A DNA stretch of 64,000 nt, from the NCBI GenBank assembly GCA_033807695.1, contig CM066301.1:3162001-3226000 (forward strand), in the 5' to 3' direction. Below are positions 45,086 to 56,182 of the stretch, one piece after another. The notes under the pieces were generated by a model that searched no databases, was not told the origin of the DNA, and worked only from the letters and a program-made list of their open reading frames with translations. Source of the stretch: Daedaleopsis sinensis. Lineage: Eukaryota; Basidiomycota; Agaricomycetes; Polyporales; Polyporaceae. A program made the position numbers and the translations under genes. Positions within the stretch are counted from its first letter, which is position 1. Each line of letters opens with the position of its first letter.

Positions 45086-47529
45086 ATGGTTTATCTGCCA
45101 CCACCTCATCTCGCATCTGCATCCGGCACATCATACGGAGAAGCCTATGCAAAGATTCTTGCCGCGCACCGTCGGTCTCCCAAGACGTCCGCATCCTCCG
45201 TCATTATCCTCGTTGCACCCGATGTCGACGCGTTATGCGCTTCGAAGATGCTTGCAAACATCTTCAAGCAGGACGACGTCATGCACAGAACTATTCCCGT
45301 CTCTGGACACGCCGAATTGGAGAGAATACGAGACGAGCTGACGACTTACTCGGATGTAAGTGCTGGGAGGAGTGGAAGGGCACGCCCAATTGACACAATC
45401 TCCAGCTACACACCCTCATCATGTTCAACATGGGTGCCATCGTCGACCTTCCATCGCCTGAGTGGTTTGGAGACTTTCCGACCTCCGTCACCGTGCATGT
45501 CATCGACTCCTCAAGACCTCAGAACTTGTCCAGTGTATTCGGCGGTGGAGAGAACGGCGATCGAATCGTTATCTGGGACGATGGTGGGGTGGAGCATCTG
45601 CAGGAAGAGCGCAAAGCTTGGGAGGTCTTGACTGTGAGTTTCGTGCTAGCATGTGCTACCCGCTCAGGATTCACGCTTGGTATACATTGCAGTATGCTCC
45701 CGAAGTAGACTCGGACGAAGACTCAGATTTTGACTCGGATGAGGACGAAGCCGAGGAAGAAGATGACCATGATGGAGATGAGGATGAGTACGAGGACGGC
45801 AATGACGAGTCGCCGTCAAGGAAGAGGCGTTCGCTGGAAAACGGTGGTCGTAAGCTAGGCAAGCGGCGAAAAGTTGATGTGAGCTCGGACGTCTTAGCCA
45901 TTGAGTCCTCATCTGATGCCCCACAGCAACCAAACCGACTATCGCGAGACGAGCGAGCACAACATGAACATAGGCTTATGAAGTACTACAGGTCCGGTAC
46001 TTGGCATGGCCAGAGTGCTTCAGGTACCATGTATGTCCTAGCCACCGTCCTGGAACGTGTACCGGATAACGACCTACTATGGTACGTGCCCTGGTCACGT
46101 TCGGCTCTCCAACTGGCTAATGTTCCACAGGTTGGCAGTCCTCGGCCTAACATATCAGTACCTCACGTCGCGCATTTCTCGCGAAGAGTACGACAAATAT
46201 CAATCGATATACAACGACGAGGTCGCGCGAACCAATCCGGTACCACCTTCCGCACTTGGAGACGACCTCCAGACCCAGAATCCAGATGATAACTCAGTTT
46301 ACACGTCGGACGAGCTACGGTTTATGATGTTCCGGCATTGGAACCTCTACGATGCCATGTACCACTCGAGCTACGTCGCGAGCAAGCTCGGCATCTGGAA
46401 AGAGCGCGGGCGCAAACGGCTGTCGGGCCTCCTGGCCAGGATGGGCTTCTCAATAGCGGACACACAACAACCATACCCTCATATGGCAAAGGACCTCAAG
46501 CAGTCTCTTCGTCAGAAGCTCGAACAGCTAGGTCCCGGATACGGCCTGGTCGAGCTCTCATACCCATCCTTCATGCGCTGTTACGGCTACCGCTCTCAGC
46601 CACTATCTGCGGGCGACGCTGTGGAGGCGCTGTCCGCGCTCTTGGATATTGCCGGGGGTACACGCATCGAAGTCGAGATCGAAGGCTCGCGGAACGGCGG
46701 AGAATGGTTTGGGAGCGGGAAGCTGTGGGAAGGCGGACGCGAAGGACGGTTTCGCGACGATGAGCGAGAGAACGTCCCCCCGGATGTTCTCGCGCAGGTC
46801 GTGAAGGCCCAAGTGCGTGCCCAGGCGGGCGCGGATGGCAAAGAGGGCGAAGGTCTGGATCTGGATTGGTGGATCAAGAACTTCTGGTCGGCATACGATG
46901 CGCTGAGCGAGTAAGTATCGCTCTGCTACCCCGTGCATGAGCAAATATGCTGACAACCACCCACAGCATCGAGCGACTCCGGGAGGCGATCGGGCTGTCT
47001 ATGGCGCTACAACGTGCCATCATCCGACAAGGGTCGTCTATCATCGACAAGCAGGATATCAAGACCCTGCGCGGTCATCGCGTCGTCGTGCTCACCCAGG
47101 GCCCGGACCTCCCACTCTTCGTGCACCCTGGCGTCCTCAGCCGACTCGCGTTATGGCTCGTCGAAGCGCTCCGTGATCGCGTCGACCCCACGACACCCGC
47201 GTACTCGCGCAGCAAGCGGAAGAGCTTGCCGTTCGTCGTTGCGTGTCTTAACGAGAAGGATGGGACATACATCGTGGTCGGCGTAACCGGTGCTGCGGAC
47301 TTCGACGACGTTCGGAAGAAGTGAGTGGTGCCTCTCGGGTGTGGATGCTCGTTCGACTTTTGGGGTGCTGACGTTCGGTACTAGCGAGTTTGGTCTCGCG
47401 TTCCTTGACGCCAAAGATCGCTGTAATGCACGTACGCGGCACGGGACATTCGACACCAGCGTCCTCGAGATCAACAAGGACGATCTGAAGGTCTTCCTCG
47501 AGACTTTGTGTGAGGGTAGGGATCGGTAA
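45086..47529 (+). CDS. CDC45: DNA replication initiation factor CDC45
   Basis: Six exons: 45086-45355, 45406-45633, 45693-46081, 46131-46910, 46967-47320 and 47385-47529, giving 721 aa. The start is MVYLPPPHLASAS. Conserved parts: VIILVAPDVDALCASKML (the degenerate DHH phosphoesterase fold), VIDSSRPQNL, LWLAVLGLTYQYL, ELRFMMFRHWNLYDAMYHSSY, MGFSIADTQQPYPHM, SYPSFMRCYGYRSQPLSAGD, and DLDWWIKNFWSAYDAL. A long acidic linker (DEDEAEEEDDHDGDE) and basic KRRK run lie in exon 3. CDC45 is part of the CMG replicative helicase. It is convergent with HIS3. Confidence 0.95.
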
Positions 47530-47799
47530 TAGGTACTGAGGACCGCACATTGTGCGGTGGACTATGTCGGCATACCCCGTCACTGGATCCTCTAGCTGTC
47601 TTTCTGGTGTTTTCTCGCTGCACTTGCTCTGTTGACCATACATGTATCCCTAGATAATGTATCCCACAATCGGATGACCATTCGCAATTTCGCACTGCTA
47701 TGATTGTCCGGCTGGTATACGGACGTCGCCATTCTACATGTAGTATATCTGTTCTTCCTCTCCCGGACCTCGGCTCTCAAGCCTAGTCTCATAGTTGTC
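47530..47799. other. Convergent 3' region between CDC45 and HIS3
   Basis: 270 nt between the two stop codons; overlapping 3' UTRs are likely. No gene is seen. Confidence 0.4.
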
Positions 47800-48687
47800 T
47801 CATAGCACACCTTTGGTGCTCGGCACATCGTCTCCTCCGGTCCGCTCAATCGCCTGGCGAATAGCCAGCGCCAGCGCCTTGAACGCCGACTCGGCCCTAG
47901 AGCAATCGCGGACGTTAGCGACATCCCTCGTATCCACGGCCACGCGAAGCGCAAGTGGAGTGGGAGACGCAACGCACTTGTGGTGGTCGTTCTCCCCGCG
48001 CAGCACGTCGACGTGCAGGGTGACCCCCGCGGCGATCGCGAACGAGTAGAAGATGTGCGGGAACATCTCCGTCGCGAGGTCCCCGACCTTCTCGCGCTTC
48101 AGCTTCAGGTCCGTCACGCAGTACGGGCGCGAGCAGATGTCGATCACCGCGCGCGAGAGCGCCTGGTGGAGCAAGGGGGCCGCGGTCGTGAACTGCGTGA
48201 GTAGGGCTGCGCTGCGGGCCTCGGAGGGTGCACGGGCGCACTGACCTCGTCGAGGGGCGCGAAGCCCGTGCCGTAGCGCCGGATCCCGCGGACCTCACCC
48301 AGGGCTTGCTTGAACGCCGTCCCGAGAGCGATCGCGCTGTCCTGTGCAGAAAGAGGCACGATGAGTCGAGCGAGCGCGGTACGAGCATTCGTGAGGGACA
48401 CTTATCTGCTGAGTGATGGTCGTCTATGTGCAGGTCGCCCTTGCACGAGAGCTGCAGCGACATACCTGAATGTTTCGCCAGGGCGTGGAACATCTGCGCG
48501 GCATGGCGATCAGTTGTCAAGTGCTCCCAACTGCAGGTCTGGTACGTACATGATCAAGAAAGCCGATCCCAGTAGAGACGGAGATCTCCTGCTTGTTCCC
48601 CGAGCCCGGTTGGCAATCCAAGTTTATGGCGACCCGAATCTCGGTCTCGTTCGTCTTGCGCTCAATCACTGCTGTCCTGGCTGCCAT
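47800..48687 (-). CDS. HIS3: Imidazoleglycerol-phosphate dehydratase, with a probable AT-AC intron
   Basis: Five exons: 48550-48687, 48406-48493, 48246-48343, 47978-48162 and 47800-47896, giving 201 aa. It catalyses the sixth step of histidine synthesis. Motifs: [34 protein letters not shown] (metal-binding HHxxE) and [15 protein letters not shown] (second HHxxE), ending VPSTKGVL. The intron between exons 2 and 3 (48344-48405) fits only with AT and AC ends (ATAAGT...TGCAC); any GT-AG choice breaks the invariant HHSAEDSA. The last intron (47897-47977) is 81 nt, stop-free and a multiple of three. Confidence 0.95.
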
Positions 48688-48876
48688 TTTTTGTTGTGAG
48701 GAGAGGCCAAGTTTTCGTCGCCGTGCTGGAAAAGGGTGCGTACGGTGAGCGTGAGTCAGATTGGCGGCAGATCATTCTCTTCCAAACTTAGCTTCCCTTT
48801 TATGGAAATGGCGGTCCTCCTGCAAAGTCCAGTACTAGTATTAAGCTTAGACTCAAATCGAAACAGATGCATTCCA

Positions 48877-50770
48877 CTATTTGCAGCTCTGCATCTTCTC
48901 TATGTCTCCTACAAACGGCCCTCGTCCCTCTGCTTTCACATCCATGACTTTCCAAAAGTTACACCCCTGCCCGTCGTTCTGCGCCCCAGCGTAGCACGTC
49001 CACCAGTACTTGGCCACCATATCCCGTTTTCTTACACTACCTGCATCACCAGCTTCACGATCCTCCGTGTGGCTCACATCCTCAACTGCTTGTTTTTCTG
49101 CTGGCGGCATGTCCTCGTACCGGTTCTTCATGTCAGGACGCAGGATACACGGGACATCACATCGACAGCGCGGGGTGGTTTGTGAGCGGAAATCCGGCCT
49201 GTAGAAGCGGAAAGTGATGTTGATGCGCGCATTAGATGGCTGAGACAGTTTCGCGAGCTCGTCTTCGTCCGCAAGGTCAGGAGGTGGTGGAAAAGGTGGA
49301 TGGAACATATCGATCGTATTCTGTGCGGGGACGCAATGCTTGAACACCTCCTGAGTCGATGCATGCATTATGATGAGCTGATCGTCCCAGGGAGTCAGTT
49401 CGTGATTAACCGTACGCATTCACCAACGTACTGAGTTGTGACGCAGAGGGATATTGTACGTGCGGGCGCTGCGCTTGTCCTTCTCATCCGTAGGGACGAC
49501 TTCTCGCAGGCGGAAAGTACGGCTCACACCTACTCAAACCTCTTGGTCTATGATGGCGCACACAGTAGATGTGGTAGACCTACCGAGGCTCAGACTGGCA
49601 ATGGTCGGGTATGGCCCGAGGTGTGTAACTTGATCGGAATGGAACCCAACACTCTCCTTCGCGCCTTCGTAGCAATTCGAAGCAGCGACATTCGCCCGCC
49701 ATAGCACAGGTTCCTCCCCATCCTTCACTGGGTAGCCACCCCATTCTAGTGGGAAACGTCGACGTTTGCGCATTTCTTCATTGACGATACGCTCGATGAT
49801 CTCGCATGCTTCTTCCATAGGTAGAGGGAATGATGGAGGCGGATCGGTGGGACGGCCGTTATACCTGCATCAAGCAGCATACAACCTGAGTCCACTGAAT
49901 AAGCGGTTGAGAATGGCGCCGCACCAGTGTTGAGCGGCTTCGTTCATGTCGGTATTGTCTTTCCTGACGAAGAACGAAGTTCGATGGGGACTTTCGACCA
50001 CTCGATCGAAGAGCCACCATTTGTTTCGCTTCCAATCGCGGCTCGCGTGTAGCATAGTATAGAATAACCTGCGGAAGCGGGCTCAATTTGGGAACAGATA
50101 CGTGTCAAAGCTCCTACCTGCTAGCTAGATCGGGAGGCAAAATGGAGGTATGCAGCGTGCAAGGGGTGTGTACGGCAACATGCTCTGGGGTAACGAGAGT
50201 AAGTGGTAGGTGTCTGGGAATTTGAGGCTTAATAGGCGTGCTGTCAGAAGAATTGGGTGGCCTGAACAAGGCCTTGAACTCCGTCTGGGTGACTGCCTTC
50301 ATAGGAGGCTTCTGAGGCGATTGAGATGATGAGTCTGCTGCACGATCTTTTGGAAGTGTGGCACGCGAACTTGGACTCGAGCTTGACGCGTCGTGGGAGA
50401 TATCGTCGTTAGAGCGAGTTGAAGGGCGCGCCTGGGACGACGACGACGGTTGTTCATGTTTCACACTGCTATTGAGCCAAGCTTCTATTCCAGTGGCCTT
50501 GGATGATGTTCTTCGTTTCTTGCGAGGGGGCTCTGAGCGCAATGACTTCGCGGCTGCTTCGATGTCGCCTTCGGATGCTGCAAGGGCATGCAGCAACGTG
50601 GATTGCGCAACCTCAAGTGGGTGAATCAGACTTGAGAGTATGGCGAGCATAGTGTCGGTGTCCATATCAGCATGATCCATGGCATAGAAAGCTGCCTCCG
50701 TGTACGAGGATGGTGGTAGATTCAGAGTTACAAATGCAAGAGACGCCGGGGGTGTGTCCTCGATTCTCAC
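48877..50770 (-). CDS. AlkB-type 2OG-Fe(II) dioxygenase with N-terminal CUE-like and C-terminal GRF zinc finger
   Basis: At least five exons. The first 60 residues include a helical CUE/UBA-like segment (TMLAILSSLIHPLEVAQSTLLHA, EGDIEAAAKSL), then a Ser-rich linker with KKRR. The AlkB core carries the iron HxD (VGFHSDQ), the distal His (LIIMHASTQEVFKH) and the 2OG-binding Arg pair (INITFRFYRPDF). Near the C-terminus WWTCYAG...GCNFWK is a GRF-type zinc finger. Such ALKBH2/3-like proteins repair alkylated bases in nucleic acid; CUE and GRF suggest ubiquitin and single-stranded DNA contact (inference). It starts 126 nt from the divergent M24 peptidase gene. Confidence 0.87.
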
Positions 50771-50896
50771 GCACTTGGTGTCAGACGGGTTTCCTTACTG
50801 AGACGAGGTGTTAGGCGCCGGATGAGGTAGGTTTATAGAACAAGCTTAAGGGGCGGGTGCTGTGGAACCCACCTTCGACCGTGACCCGACCGTGCA

Positions 50897-52662
50897 ATGG
50901 AGAAGACAAGTGACAAGGCGGGGCTCCCCTCAGCGCCCTCTGAATCCACTCCTTTACTCGAACCTAGCCAGTCACGGCCGCCCACCTCCTTTCAAATTCG
51001 CCGTTATATCTGGGTCGGTCATTCAGTGGTTCATTTCATGCACTGAATACTCACTCTCACGTACGCAGATCCCCCTCTTCCTCCTTGCTCTGTCCACCCA
51101 CATCATAAGTCTTTATTGGGACTGGTCTACTCGACACAACACACGAACCGACACCCCTCCAAGCACCAACTCTACCACTCTCCCTGACTTCTCTCATCTC
51201 GCAAGCCATTGCGCACACATCTCACCCATCTCTTCATCATCCTTCCTGCTTCGCCAAGATGCCCTCGCTCAGACTCTTCACGCCCTGAACGCTGCTGCCT
51301 ATATTGCAGAACCAGGAGCGAGCGCAGGCTTCTTCGGCAATGTATCGAGCTCTCACTGGGGTCTCTCCGAGCGGCCCCTTCTCCTCCTCATCCAACCTCA
51401 GACGGATGACGCAGGGGCAATCCACGCCAATGTCTCTGTTCTCACCCCGGCCTTCGAGGCGACCAGGGCCAAGATGCTCCCTATCCCCAGCGAGGGAGGT
51501 GTGACCTACACCGCTTGGGCTGAGGACGCTGACCCGTACGCCACTGCGCTCGCGCTGGTTCCCAGCCTTGAGAACGCGACCATCTTTGTCGACGGTGACG
51601 TCAGGATGTTCGTCGCAGAAGGTCTTCAGAAGGCTGCGCAGCGGGCTCGCGTAACGAGCGCCCCGGTAGAGGTCAAACGGCTCCGCGAGCGCAAAAGCTC
51701 GGAAGAGCTGGACATCATGAAATGCGTAAACGAGGTTCGGGCGCACCGTTTCAACAAATGGGGCGACTTCTCATGAGCGTTTCCGCAGGTGACCCTGCTC
51801 GCGATTAGAGCTGCGCGGCGACACATGAAAATTGGCATGCGGGAATCGGAGGCTAGGCAGCTGATCGAAAGCGCTCTCACCGCTGCTGGTCTCAAGGGAG
51901 GGTTTGCTCTGACACTGTTTGGAGGTGAGTTTGCTTAGCTATCGGGTCGCTCTGCTTACCTACCCCTCCCCCAGAGAATGCCGCCCTTCCTCACGGCCAT
52001 GGGACAGATCGCGTGCTTCGCGAGGACGAATATATTCTCATCGACTGTGGTGGTACGCTCCACGGATACCACAGCGACGTAACTAGGGTAAGTTCCTCAA
52101 ATATCTGCCATGTGTGCGGGATAACGAATACAATGGGATAAGACGTTCGCCCTCGAAGAGTCCAAGATCTCACTAAATCACCAAGAAATCTGGCACATCG
52201 TTCGTCGGGCACAACGACAAGCCATTCAGGAGGCTCGTAATGGGACCATCACCGCTGCAGTCGACCGCACTGCGCGCAGCCTGATTACAGAAGAGGGCTA
52301 TGGCAAATATTTCACGCATCGACTTGGCCACGGTAAGTCTATGTCGTACGAGATAGCGGTAGCGTGTCTCATTCGTCTCGCGCGCCAGGCATTGGGTTAG
52401 AGACCCACGAATCGCCTTACCTACGAGGAGGTTCCGACGACATCATCCTAACGGGACATACATTCTCTGATGAACCTGGAATCTATATAGAAGGAGAGGT
52501 GAGCAGAGAGCCTGCCTTGCGGAGTTCCGCTCTTAACCCGATACTTTGCAACTGCAGGTGGGCGTACGCCTAGAAGATTGTTTCTATATCGACACAGACG
52601 GCAGTGCTGTGTTCCTCACCGAAGAAGTCGGGGGACAGGCAACCAGTCCCTGGTACCCCTGA
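50897..52662 (+). CDS. M24 family metallopeptidase (Xaa-Pro aminopeptidase type), membrane-anchored
   Basis: Seven exons: 50897-51013, 51069-51734, 51789-51924, 51975-52087, 52143-52332, 52389-52498 and 52558-52662, giving 478 aa. The start MEKTSDKAGLPSAPSE leads to STPLLEPS (dileucine sorting-like) and then a hydrophobic anchor (IPLFLLALSTHIISLYW), suggesting a vacuolar or secretory type II membrane protein. Another ATG at 50862 lies in a different frame. Metal ligands of the pita-bread fold are present: ILIDCG, HSDVTR, GHGIGLETHE, FSDEPGIY and RLEDCF. It removes N-terminal residues before proline. The exon 5 acceptor is AAG rather than CAG/TAG. Confidence 0.9.
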
Positions 52663-53005
52663 AGTCATCGTTCTTTAGTCTTGATCACATCGTGAACAAC
52701 ATGGACACTTTCATCGCACCCGCGATGCGCATTGTACATTCATCAGCACGCTGCATAGTGACTAGCTTTCATTATATCAAAGCCTTCGCGGCCATACCTC
52801 AATTACTATCGCGTAGTACCACATAGTATGTATACTAGATTTGCCGCTCACCTGGCCGAGCGGCGAGAGGATCAGAAACTTGGCGCCCTGTCGAAAATGT
52901 TTGAAGCGCCGCATGTCCATGCCTTGCCTTTAGCCCCGTGCTACCAATCCTTCCTTCTGTGCAGTCTTAGCCAACCGTATTGCTTGAAGTTGCATACACC
53001 TAGCT
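52663..53005. other. Intergenic region
   Basis: 343 nt between the M24 stop and the RRP3 start, on the same strand. It should contain the M24 3' UTR and the RRP3 promoter. No gene is recognised. Confidence 0.35.
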
Positions 53006-54623
53006 ATGCCGTCCCCAGAGGAAGCCTCGACGTCGACTCCGCCTCCTTCCGAGCCGGTCACCTTCAAATCTCTCGGCCTCGTCGACCCCCTCCTCGAGGC
53101 CCTCGCGCAGCTCAAGTTCACAATCCCGACCGACATCCAGGCCGAGGCGCTCCCGCACGCGCTCCAGGGGCGCGACATCATCGGCGTCGCCTCCACGGGC
53201 TCGGGCAAGACCGCCGCGTTCGCGCTCCCGATCCTGCAGAAGCTCTGGGAGGAGCCCAAGGGCCTGTTCGCATGCGTGATCGCGCCGACGCGCGAGCTCG
53301 CGTTCCAGATCGCGCAGCAGTTCGAGAGCCTCGGGAGCGCGATGGGCGTGCGGTGCGCGACGATCATCGGGGGGGTCGACCTGCAGGCGCAGAAGGTCGC
53401 GCTCGCGAAGAAGCCGCACGTCGTCGTTGCGACGCCCGGGAGGCTGCTCGAGCACCTGGAGGAGACGAAGGGGTTCAGCCTGCGGAATTTGAAGTTCTTG
53501 GTGAGTGTTGCCTCTCGGTGAATGGGACGAGGGCTGGGCTGAGCTTGGGATGTGTGGGTGCCTGTATGCGTGATTACAGGTTCTGGACGAGGCCGACAGG
53601 CTGCTGGACATGGACTTTGGCCCCAAGCTGGACCAGATCTTGAAGCTCATCCCGAAGGAACGCACGACGTATCTGTTCTCTGCTACTATGACCACCAAGG
53701 TCGCCAAGCTCCAGCGTGCGAGCTTGTCGAACCCCGTACGTGTAGAAGTCAACTCGAAGTGAGTCCGCCCCCTGCTATGCTTCTCTCCATGGGCTTATAG
53801 ACAATCCGTTCCAAGATATTCGACAGTATCGACTTTGTTGCAATACTATCTCCTCATGCCACTCCCTCAGAAGGACGTGCACCTCATCCATCTTGCCAAT
53901 ACAATGGCGCAAAACTCGATGATTGTTTTCACGCGGACAGTTAATGATGCACAAAGGTATGTTTACCATGTGTCTTGCATGTTCGTAGATGATAACTTTG
54001 TGCTCTGTGTCCAGAGTGTCTATCATGCTGCGGTCTCTAGGATTCCCTGCAATACCACTACACGGTCAGCTCAGCCAGAGTGCCCGACTAGGAGCACTCG
54101 GAAAGTTCAAGAGCGGAGGGCGCAAAGTTCTTGTTGCCACTGATGTCGCGAGCCGGTAAGGATCCTTGTGCTGTGGGCAACGATCACAAAGTTAATTGTA
54201 CATCCGTCGTACAGAGGGTTGGATATCCCTTCGGTCGACGCTGTCATCAACTACGACATCCCCACACACTCCAAAGACTACATACACCGTGTGGGTCGCA
54301 CGGCGCGAGCCGGTCGCTCGGGAAAATCCATCACTCTGGTGACGCAATACGACGTCGAACTCGTCCTGCGCATCGAGCAAGTTCTCGGCAAGAAGATGGA
54401 ACTTTGGCCCGTGGACAAGGAGGAGATCGCGCTGCTGCGCGAGCGCGTGGATGAGGCGGGACGGCTGGCAGCGCAAGAGATGAGGGATCAGGGCGTCAAG
54501 GGTGGGCACGGAAAGAAGCGCAAGCGGGAAGAGGGGGGCGGAAGAGACGATATGGATCGGGACGACGACATGGTTGAAGCGGGGATGCCATCCATGAAGA
54601 AGAAGTCGAAGGGTCGGAGATGA
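53006..54623 (+). CDS. RRP3: ATP-dependent rRNA helicase RRP3 (DEAD-box, DDX47)
   Basis: Five exons: 53006-53500, 53580-53758, 53816-53956, 54015-54155 and 54215-54623, giving about 454 aa. It acts in 18S rRNA processing in the nucleolus. Motifs in order: Q-motif FKSLGL...[17 protein letters not shown] (Walker A), [28 protein letters not shown] (DEAD), [32 protein letters not shown] and [13 protein letters not shown]. The C-terminal tail is Lys/Arg-rich with KKKSKGRR. Exon 3 could also start at 53801, adding five residues; the 53816 site gives [12 protein letters not shown] as in homologues. Confidence 0.95.
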
Positions 54624-54677
54624 GCTTGCATTAGGATGTTGTGTGGTGTGTGTGTTCCGACATATTCCATTTCTTTG

Positions 54678-55612
54678 CTACCTCAAGAACATCAGATCCG
54701 AACGCAAGACATATTTGTCCCCCTTCACTACCGGCGATCCCTCGTGTAGCAAGCAGTCCTGGCCATGCCTGGGGAGAAAGCATGTCAGCCGACTCGTCCC
54801 TACATTGTAGGGAGCATACACACCGGTGCAATAGTGCGGTGCCTCGAGCTAACGGCGGCACTATGGCCTCAACAGGCTTCCCTCGTTGTTCCTTGTAGAA
54901 GATTGTCTGCGGGTGCAACGATATCGGTCGGGGCATGGCGATGGTCCAATCATGTGAGTTCGCACTCACCTCGCCCCCTTCCACCCCATCCTGCGCGCCC
55001 GTGAGATAAACGAGCAGCGTCCACTCCGACTTCGCCCCCGTCGCAGCGTCGCGCACCGAGTCGTCGTAGTGGGGCCCAAAGTACTGCCCGCTCACGTACT
55101 TGTAGACACGGATGTTGGAGTTGAGTGAATGCACAGCGCGCGCGGTCGCGCCGGCCGGCCGCTTCACCGACGCTGGGTAGGGAAACTCGGGCAGGTGCGG
55201 GCCGAGCACCGCACACAGTCTCTGCGCGAAGTCCACGGACGGTATGGACATGCGGTCTGGCGCGAATGAGCATGTACAGGCATGCACGATACGCAGAGGG
55301 TAAGTGACGTACGGTTCACGCGTTCAGCCTCTCCCCTCTTCTTTGGAGGCGTAAGCTCCAGCGGAAGACTGTCAATGAACTTCACGTAGGCCTTGCACTC
55401 CTCTGGGGAGAACAGATCCTGCATGCGCGTTGAGCAGGGAGTTGCGCGAGCCTATGACCGAGCAAGTGTGCACGGACATCAATGAGCAGGATTTGGTCTT
55501 CGAGCAGCACCCGACATTCTAGCTCGTCTTTGGGCGAGATAGCCGGGAAAGAGACTTGAGGCGGTTTGGGAGGAGGGGCAGTAGATTGAGGGGCACGAGA
55601 TTTCTTTGCCAT
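54678..55612 (-). CDS. 2-oxoglutarate/Fe(II) oxygenase, prolyl 4-hydroxylase-like
   Basis: About five exons. The start is MAKKSRAPQSTAPPPK. Then LFSPEECKAYVKFIDSLPLEL (P4Hc-like entry helix), NIRVYKYVSGQYFGPHYDDSV (HxD iron ligands H-Y-D), TLLVYLTG, and a final HEGSPVVKGDKYVLRSD segment with the distal His and the 2OG-binding Lys/Arg. The stop is at 54678-54680. The fold and ligands match fungal prolyl 4-hydroxylase-like oxygenases; the substrate is unknown. There is no signal peptide, so a cytosolic or nuclear place is likely. Confidence 0.85.
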
Positions 55613-55816
55613 TAAACTTGCGAGTCGATGCGACTTGAAATTTCAAAGTTACAGCTCAAGGTGCTCAAGCTCAAGGTGCAGCCTCTTGCAGCCTGCAGCG
55701 GCTTTCTGCTAGTACAGTCACGATGATGTACATACATAGGCACATCCGGGAATAACCGACGTATGAAAAACCTCACTCAATGGGTCGTTATCATTTGGTT
55801 CATGAAAATTTACTAA

Positions 55817-55910
55817 GTCACTTTGCCGGAGTGGTTAACGGGATCGCCTGCTATTCATAGCTGCTAGCGGTTGGGCTTTGCCCGCGAGTGTTCGAATCGC
55901 TCAGGTGACG
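55817..55910 (+). tRNA. tRNA-Ser (anticodon GCT) with a 12-nt intron
   Basis: The acceptor GTCACTT pairs with AGGTGAC, discriminator G (right for Ser). The D arm contains GCCGGAGTGGTTAACGG. The anticodon stem ATCGC pairs with GCGGT; the loop is CTGCTA...A with anticodon GCT at 55850-55852 and a 12-nt intron at 55854-55865. The extra arm GGGC-TTT-GCCC is the long variable arm of Ser tRNAs. The T arm is GAGTG-TTCGAAT-CGCTC. CTTTTTG follows at once as the Pol III terminator. Confidence 0.88.
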
Positions 55911-56182
55911 CTTTTTGATCCCCGTTTTGCATTACAGAAGACGGAGCAAGGATACAGTGCTCAGTTCGCACACTGGGGGGACAATACATATCTTCTCCTA
56001 CACGACACATGAATAGATGCCAAAGTCTGAGGTTAATACATAGTGTGTGGCTAGAGTAAATGTATACAAGAGAAGAAAATGTGAGGTAAATACTAGGTAA
56101 ACACCCCAGGAGGCGTGCGTAGTGTGGTATGAATGTAAGTATGTACTTAGATATGTAGTATGCGCACGTTGGTAGACTGTGA

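Noticed and set aside
50862..51068. Longer single-exon N-terminus for the M24 peptidase
   Set aside because: It reads through a GT-AG intron in another frame; the ATG at 50897 gives a dileucine motif and a clean anchor.
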